This document shows, piece by piece, positions 58,147 to 64,000 of a stretch of 64,000 nucleotides of DNA. Each line of letters begins with the position of its first letter. Position 1 is the first letter of the stretch. A program made the position numbers and the translations under genes. Location of the stretch: assembly GCA_028641055.1 (NCBI GenBank), contig CM054059.1:108326263-108390262 (forward strand), in the 5' to 3' direction. The DNA is from Alopecurus myosuroides (Eukaryota; Streptophyta; Magnoliopsida; Poales; Poaceae). Below the pieces are notes generated by a model. That model was not told where the DNA came from, did no database searches, and worked only from the letters and a program-made list of their open reading frames with translations.

Positions 58147-61100
58147 CATGGAGCAGAAGGGATCACTCGGAAACAATAGAACATCCGGGTGTGTTAGCTT
58201 TGGTGGTTGCGCCACAGGTCAATGGTTACGAGCTGAAAAAGGTTCTGATGGATGGTGGAAGTAGCATCAATATCTTATATTGGGAAACTTTCTTACGCAT
58301 GGGGCTCAAGGAGTCTCAGTTGCAGAAAAGTTCTACAGTTTTCCATGGAATTGTGCCGGGTCACTCGGCGTGCCCTGAAGGAAAGATAACATAGAGGTTG
58401 CTTTTGGAGAATCGAAGGACAATTTCCGAGTAGAATGGCTCACGTTTGAGGTGGTAAAATTGCGTAGTCCTTATCATGCGCAGTTCGGAAGGCCGGCTTA
58501 CGCCAAGTTTATGGCCAGGCCGTGTTACGTATACCTGCAGCTAAAGATCCCGGGTCCCAAGCAAACCATTACTATACATGGCAACCGGGTTATAGCAGCT
58601 GAGTGTGACGAAGGAGACGCGGCAATGGCAGAACAGGCTTGCAGGAAGGAAGAGCTCAAGTATTACCGGTCTCAGGTAGACCCAGAAGATAGAACATCAT
58701 TGAAACGACCGAATACGGAGGATGAGAGAGCAAAATTCAAAGCAGCACAGGACACCAAGATGGTGGCTTTTGTCGAAGGTGATCCCTCCAAGCAATTTTC
58801 TATAGGATCTAACCTAGACAATAGGTAGGAAGAAGCACTCATAGAGTTCATTCATGCAAATCAAGACGTTTTTGCTTGGACGCCTAGCGATATGCCGAGT
58901 ATCCCGACCGAGTTAGCTGAGCATAGTTTGCATGTTGATCCCAAGTCTCGGCCTATGAAGCAGGGCCTGAGAAAAATGAATGAGGAAAGAAGAAAGGCTA
59001 TAGGAGCAGAGATAGCTCGGCTCCTTGCAGCCGGCTTTATCATGGAGGTTTTTCACCCAGATTGGTTGGCAAATCCGGTTCTAGTGATAAAAAAGAGCAA
59101 CGAGTGGAGGATGTGCATAGATTATACGAGTCTCAACAAGCATTGCCCAAAGGATCCGTTTGCCCTTCCAAGGATAGATCAGATTATAGATGCAGTGGCT
59201 GGAAGTGACCTATTGTGTTTCCTGGATGCTTATTCCGGGTATCACCAGATCAAGCTCAAGAAGGAAGATTGGGAGAAAACATCGTTCATAACCCCCTTTG
59301 GAGCTTTCTGTTACAAAACCATGACTTTTGGGCTAAAGAACGCTGGTGCAACGTACCAACGGTGCATTCAGAAGTGTTTTGAGGATCAGATTGGGTGCAA
59401 TGTCCATGCTTACGTTGATTATGTGGTGATTAAAACAAGGAGAGCAGAAACATTCATTGATGACCTAAAGGAAACGTTCAGGAATTTGAGAAGATATCAG
59501 ATGAAGCTTAACCCCACAAAGTGTGTATTTGGAGTTCCTGCAGGAAAGTTACCGAGTTTCATTGTTTCTGAGAGAGGAATTGAGGCAAACCCGGACAAGA
59601 TCAAAGCTATTCAGAGTCTGAAAAAGACGGAAGGCCTGAAGCATGTTCAAAAGCTTACAGGATGTGTAGCAGCGTTAAGCCGGTTTATATCCAGGCTTGG
59701 AGAAAAGGCAATACCTTTATACCGGCTCTTGAGGAAAACCGACAAATTTGTTTGGGACCAAGAGGCGGACGAGGCGTTCGAAGCTCTAAAAAAGCAGTTA
59801 TCTGAGGCACCGATTCTGGCGGCACCGGGTCCTAAAGAGCCATGTTGTTATACATAGCGGCCGGGCCCCGGGCGGTCAGTGCAGTGGTTGTTGTTGAGCG
59901 CAAAGAGGATGGAAAGGATCACCCGGTACAGAGGCCGGTTTATTATGTGAGTGAAGTCCTATTGGAAGCAAAGCAACATTACCCACATTAGCAAAAGTTA
60001 CTTTTCGGGGTCTTCATGGCCAGCCGGAAATTGAAACCCTATTTTCAGGAACACCCCATAACAGTGGTTAGCTCTATACCAATGGCAGATATTATCAGAA
60101 ATTCAGACGCGACAGGTAGAATAGCCAAGTGTGCCATCGAGATGGGAGATTATCACATCAACTACGAGCCCAGGTCTGCAATCAAATCCCAGGCTTTAGC
60201 TGATTTTATCAATGATTGGACTGACACAAGCATGCCCACAATGATGCCAAGTTCCGAGTCTTGGGTGATGCACTTTGATGGTTCTAAGCAGTACGAGGGA
60301 TCAGGAGCTGGGGTGGTACTCACATCACCCAAAGAAGACAAATTGAGCTACGTGTTGCAAATTCACTTCGATTGCTCCAACAATGTGGCCGAGTATGAGG
60401 CATTATTACATGGATTGAGAGTAGCAAAGGATATGAACATCAGGCGAATACGGTGCTATGGAGACTCGGATCTTGTGGTACAGAAGGTCTCAGGAACTTG
60501 GGATAGAAAGGATGCAAGAATGCCAGCATATCGCAGAGAGGTGGACATGGCGGCCGGGTCTTTTTCCGGGTACGAGGTGTAACATATTGACAGGCGAAAG
60601 AACGAGGCAGCAGATGCACTCGCAAGACTCGGCTCGCGCCGAGAGCCGGTTCCACCTAATGTTTTTCTGGACGAGTTATGGCGGCCATCTATCAAAACCG
60701 AATCTGAAGAAGAGGTGGCTAACCAAGACCCGGATTTGGAGCTCGTGGCCACGGTACGTACTGTTCCCGAGTGGACAGGGCCGTTTTTTGGCCTACTTAT
60801 CACGGGGCGAGTTACCACCACAGGAAGTTTTAGCAAGGAAAATCCCGAGACGAGCAAAGGGTTATTCTATTATCAATGGGGAGTTGTATAAAAGAAGTGC
60901 ATCATAAGTCATTTTGCGCTGTGTAGCACCAGAAGAAGGCCGACAGATCTTGAAGGAGATCCATGAAGGTGATTGTGGGCATCATGCCTCCACAAGATCC
61001 CTTGTGGCTAAAGCATATCGACACGGTTTCTTCTGGCTCACGGCCTTAGCAAACGCGGAACGCTTGGTGGCAATGTGTGATGGATGTCAAAGGTACGCTC

Positions 61101-62050
61101 ACCAAATACATGTGCCGGCTATGGAGTTGCGAACAATCCCGCTGGCCTGGCCGTTTGCTGTTTGGGGTATGGATATGGTGGGCCCCTTTCACATGTCACC
61201 TTGCAAAAAGACTCATCTTTTGGTAGCTATTGATAAGTTTACTAAGTGGGTTGAAGTTATGCCAGTCACCAATTGTGAAGCAGTCACAGCAGTCAAGTTC
61301 CTGAAAAGGATTATCTACCGGTTTGGATACCCCCACAGCATAATAACGGACAATGGAACCAACATGTCCTTAGAGAAGAAAAAATTCTGTGGAAACAATG
61401 GCATCCGCCTTGACATAGCCTCGGTAGCCCATCCACAAGCCAATGGACAGGTGGAGAGGGCAAACCAGGAGTTACTTCGTGGGTTAAAACCACGGCTGAG
61501 AGTCCCGTGCATCAGAGCTGCTGGAGCATGGGTTGAGGAGTTACCATCAGTGGTTTGGGGAATTAACACTACACCTAACAGATCTACTCAAATGACCCCG
61601 TTTTTTATGGTTTATGGTGCAGAGGCGGTGTTGCCGAGTGACATTATTCATGACTCACCCCGTGTGGCGGCTTATGTTGAGGTGGAGAATGAGAAGACCC
61701 GGCAGGACGCCGTGGATATGCTAGAAGAACACAGGGAGCAAGCCTTGGAGAGATCAGCCATATATCAGCAGGATTTGAGGCGATACCATAGTCGGCGAGT
61801 CAAAACCCGGGTCTTCCAGGAAGGGGACCTGGTATTATGCTTGGTACAATCAAAGGAGGGAAAGCACAAGTTATCTCCACCATGGGAAGGCTCGTTCATC
61901 ATAAGCCGGAATTTGCACAACAAATCATATTACTTGATAGATGCAAGGGAAGAGTCAGATACTGTCAATGACACCGCCCATACCACTTCATCTATGCAAG
62001 AGAGGGAAAGACCATGGAACGTGGCTCAGCTACCTCCCTACTACACTTAG
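58147..62050 (+). pseudogene. pol: A3 pol: protease, RT, two RNase H, integrase (broken)
   Basis: Protease keeps LMDGGSSINIL (near 58240). RT (58892-59857) has LDAYSGYHQIKL, but its catalytic box reads YVDY instead of YVDD (near 59415), so one metal-binding Asp is lost. The Gypsy RNase H and the second RNase H (60016-60582) follow. Integrase (60914-62050) is open, with a zinc-binding start (HHAST...CDGCQRYA) and D, D, E in GMDMVGPF, ITDNGTN and GQVERANQ. Breaks are a frameshift near 58393, TAG at 58827 (from CAG), a frameshift near 59850, TAG near 59990 (from TGG), TAA at 60580 and TAA near 60905. Confidence 0.9.
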
Positions 62051-63204
62051 CATAGGCTAGGTTTACAAGTTAAATTACACGATGTAACAGGCAGCAGGTT
62101 TCAGACGCACTCTTTTCCTATCCAGGGTACCTAAGGGGACTGGAGGGTTTTTAATGAGGCGGCTTGCTGACCTAACTTTTCTCAAATCAATAAAGAGATG
62201 GTTAAACTATGATTTTGTTTCTTTCTTGTTTATTTCTGTTAAGTTTTAAATATATTTTTTTACTTTCTGTTTTTTACTTTATCAGGTAAGTATTAGTTGA
62301 TTGCTTATAGTACATTAGTTTTAATATTGTTCTAGATTTTATATATAGGTCTTGGGGGCTGATTGCTTGAATAGCACAACTATAATCTCAAGACCCGGCC
62401 ATGATGCCACTAAGTTATAAGGACCGATTACTTGCAATAAGTACGGTTACAATCTTATAATCGGACAATAGAGCCAAATTTTCTTGATTTCTCTTGTTTA
62501 AGCTTGATGTGACTCGCAACAATGTGGCGTGCTTTTCTAACGTATAATCACAATCAGTCATGATGCCCATTGGGACTTGCCTGGCCCTGTTTTTATAAAG
62601 TTATAGCAGCATTGAATATCCACGCGAAAGCCGGCTTACAACAAAGAGGATCAAAAGGGTCATCCAAACCACAAGTTATGTGGAGTAAAAGGTTAACAGC
62701 CGGAAACTCACAATGTATTAAGCATAACTTCAAACTTACGTGAGTAACTCTATGTTTTGGGCCTTAGCAAAAACCATTTTCTTTTCGAAAACTACAAATC
62801 CCTAGACTCGGAAATTCGGTCCTTGGGGACTTGGGAATTTGAGAAAAGCAACAAATTGTTTAGCTATCAAGCTTAAAACCCAAAAATCCGAGTCTTGGGG
62901 ACTTGGGGACTTAAGAAATAAGGTCACCTTGGTCAAAAAATCCTGAGACCTGGAAACCGAGTCTCACAGAAGGAAAAGAGCGAAAATCAAAAAAGCAGCA
63001 AAAAAGTTTAAGACTAGGAAACCGCATATCAAGGTGAATGGCCAGAAGAGCCACCAAAAGCTATTAAAGTTTAAACGTATTTCAAACCGAGGAAATAGTA
63101 TCGAAAAGTGCACAGGCGCACTATTAAAAGAATAATTATATCAGGCATATTACGTAATGCCTATTGGCCGAATAAGTGCTTGGGGGCGAGAAACAAATAA
63201 AACT
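62051..63204. other. A3 spacer between pol and antisense gene
   Basis: Homologous to 11900-13036 in A2, with the same cttggggacttggg motifs (62822-62915). No coding sequence. Confidence 0.7.
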
Positions 63205-64000
63205 TCACTCGGCATCCATAGCCGAGTTATCGATAGTGTTCTTGGCGGCCGGGTCTTTGGCATGCTCATCGGTGGTCTTCCCTGCTCCCGTGTCCGGGTT
63301 AGTTGCAGTATCAGCACGAGCTGGAGGAGGAACAGCCGGAGTAGAGGACGAAGGCGCAGTATCGGTCTCAGCTTTCTTCTTGGCAGCTTCCTCCTTCCAC
63401 CGAGCCAGCATGTCGAAGGGTTGAGGGAGATCAGATGGAACCGGCTTGTCATCAGCATTTTAGGGTGGAGTGAGCTTGCTCACATCCTGATTGCCGGGTA
63501 TCAAGCTTGCCGAGTGACGCACCTGAGCATGGATAGACTTGTAATCCTTACCTGTAAACTTTGAGCTGTCGTTGTTAAACCCGGGAAACCCGTTCACGAG
63601 CGTTGCCGGCTCAAGCCTAGGAAAATAGGCCTTGGCCAGAGCAAGCCCGCGGGTTACCCCAATCCGGCACGCTGAACGCTTCTAGTGGTCGATCCAGGCG
63701 GGAATGGTGGAACATGCATCAAGCATATCGGACACACCACAATAACCACTACCCGGCCACTTCACAGCTTCCAAAGTACACTTGGTACCGATAGTGAATT
63801 GCCAGATTATGGCCTTCAGCGTCTTCAACTTATCAATATCATCTTCATCTGGGGCCTCTTCACCCGGACCTGCAGAGTAACAGAAAAATTAAAGCAATAA
63901 GATTCGGGTTATAAACCTTACAGAACGAGAAATCCGGGTTATAATCAGTAAGTTAAAATTTTTTACCAAGCAGAGAGCGGTAAGTGTCGGCAATCTGGGC
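63205..64000 (-). pseudogene. A3 antisense accessory gene, 3' exons
   Basis: Homologue of exons 5-6 of the A2 gene. The last exon (63869-63205, acceptor CTCTGCAG) reads PDEDDIDKLKTLK, DMLDACSTIPAWIDH, GVTRGLALAKAYF and FDMLARWKEEAAKKKAE, and ends at the same GAGTGA stop as A2. The preceding exon (63967 onwards) ends in AQIADTYRSLLG before a GTAAAA donor. Two in-frame TAG codons (near 63681, where A2 has TGG, and 63460) break it. The intron position is the same as in A2, which supports the gene model. The rest lies outside the window. Confidence 0.75.

Larger units (their letters stand above)
54870..64000 (+). mobile_element. Tat-lineage Gypsy element A3, right end outside window
   Basis: Plus-strand copy of family A: 5' LTR (54870-55334), primer site, gag, pol, spacer and the 3' part of the antisense gene, which runs off the window. 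It is inserted in the transposase gene; the left flank aatta (54865-54869) should be repeated at its far end. By the layout of A2 about 4-5 kb are missing. Confidence 0.93.

Overview
The window is transposable-element DNA from a large-genome grass, most likely a pooid such as a Triticeae or oat relative. That assignment rests on the element types: Tat-lineage Gypsy elements with tRNA-Lys primer sites, an Athila-lineage Gypsy with a tRNA-Asp primer site, a BARE/Angela-like Copia LTR and grass-type LINEs. I see no ordinary host gene, tRNA, rRNA or CRISPR array. Family names are by resemblance only, because no database search was possible.

Left part (1-28,428). A Tat-lineage Gypsy element B (+ strand) is cut by two copies of a second Tat family, A. 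A1 (419-6348, - strand) sits in B just upstream of its reverse transcriptase. A2 (7113-20231, - strand) is complete: 474-bp LTRs, PBS, gag, pol, an antisense spliced gene, and a perfect 5-bp target duplication (aggcg). The window opens inside a further A-type LTR (A0, 1-418) that abuts A1 pol exactly. B resumes at 20232 with RNase H and integrase, carries its own antisense spliced genes (22,839-26,824) and ends in a 3' LTR (27,975-28,428). B in turn interrupts a LINE (E, - strand, 28,429-29,777).

Middle (29,778-45,750). The 5' LTR and leader of a Copia element F (- strand) are followed by an Athila-type element C (+ strand, 31,770-44,260). C's 5' LTR is split by a 5.9-kb TG...CA insertion G, probably a solo long LTR. 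F and C both appear to sit in one old LINE (D, + strand), whose ORF1 tail and ORF2 endonuclease start are visible at 44,261-45,750.

Right part (45,751-64,000). A probable Mutator-like (MULE) block holds a GRF zinc-finger pseudogene, an acidic coiled-coil ORF with its own TATA box, several tandem arrays (including a 349-bp repeat) and a mudrA-type transposase (- strand). A third A-family copy (A3, + strand, 54,870 to beyond the window) is inserted in the transposase N-terminus. A3 carries gag, pol and the end of its antisense gene.

Two features of family A stand out. First, the gag reading frame starts at an ATG inside the LTR, exactly 98 nt before the LTR end in three copies, and is translated through the primer-binding site. 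Second, the element carries an antisense gene with its own TATA box, a 5'-UTR intron and five coding introns. Most polyproteins here are broken by frameshifts and stops, and the stops are enriched in CAG-to-TAG changes as expected from methylation-driven decay.
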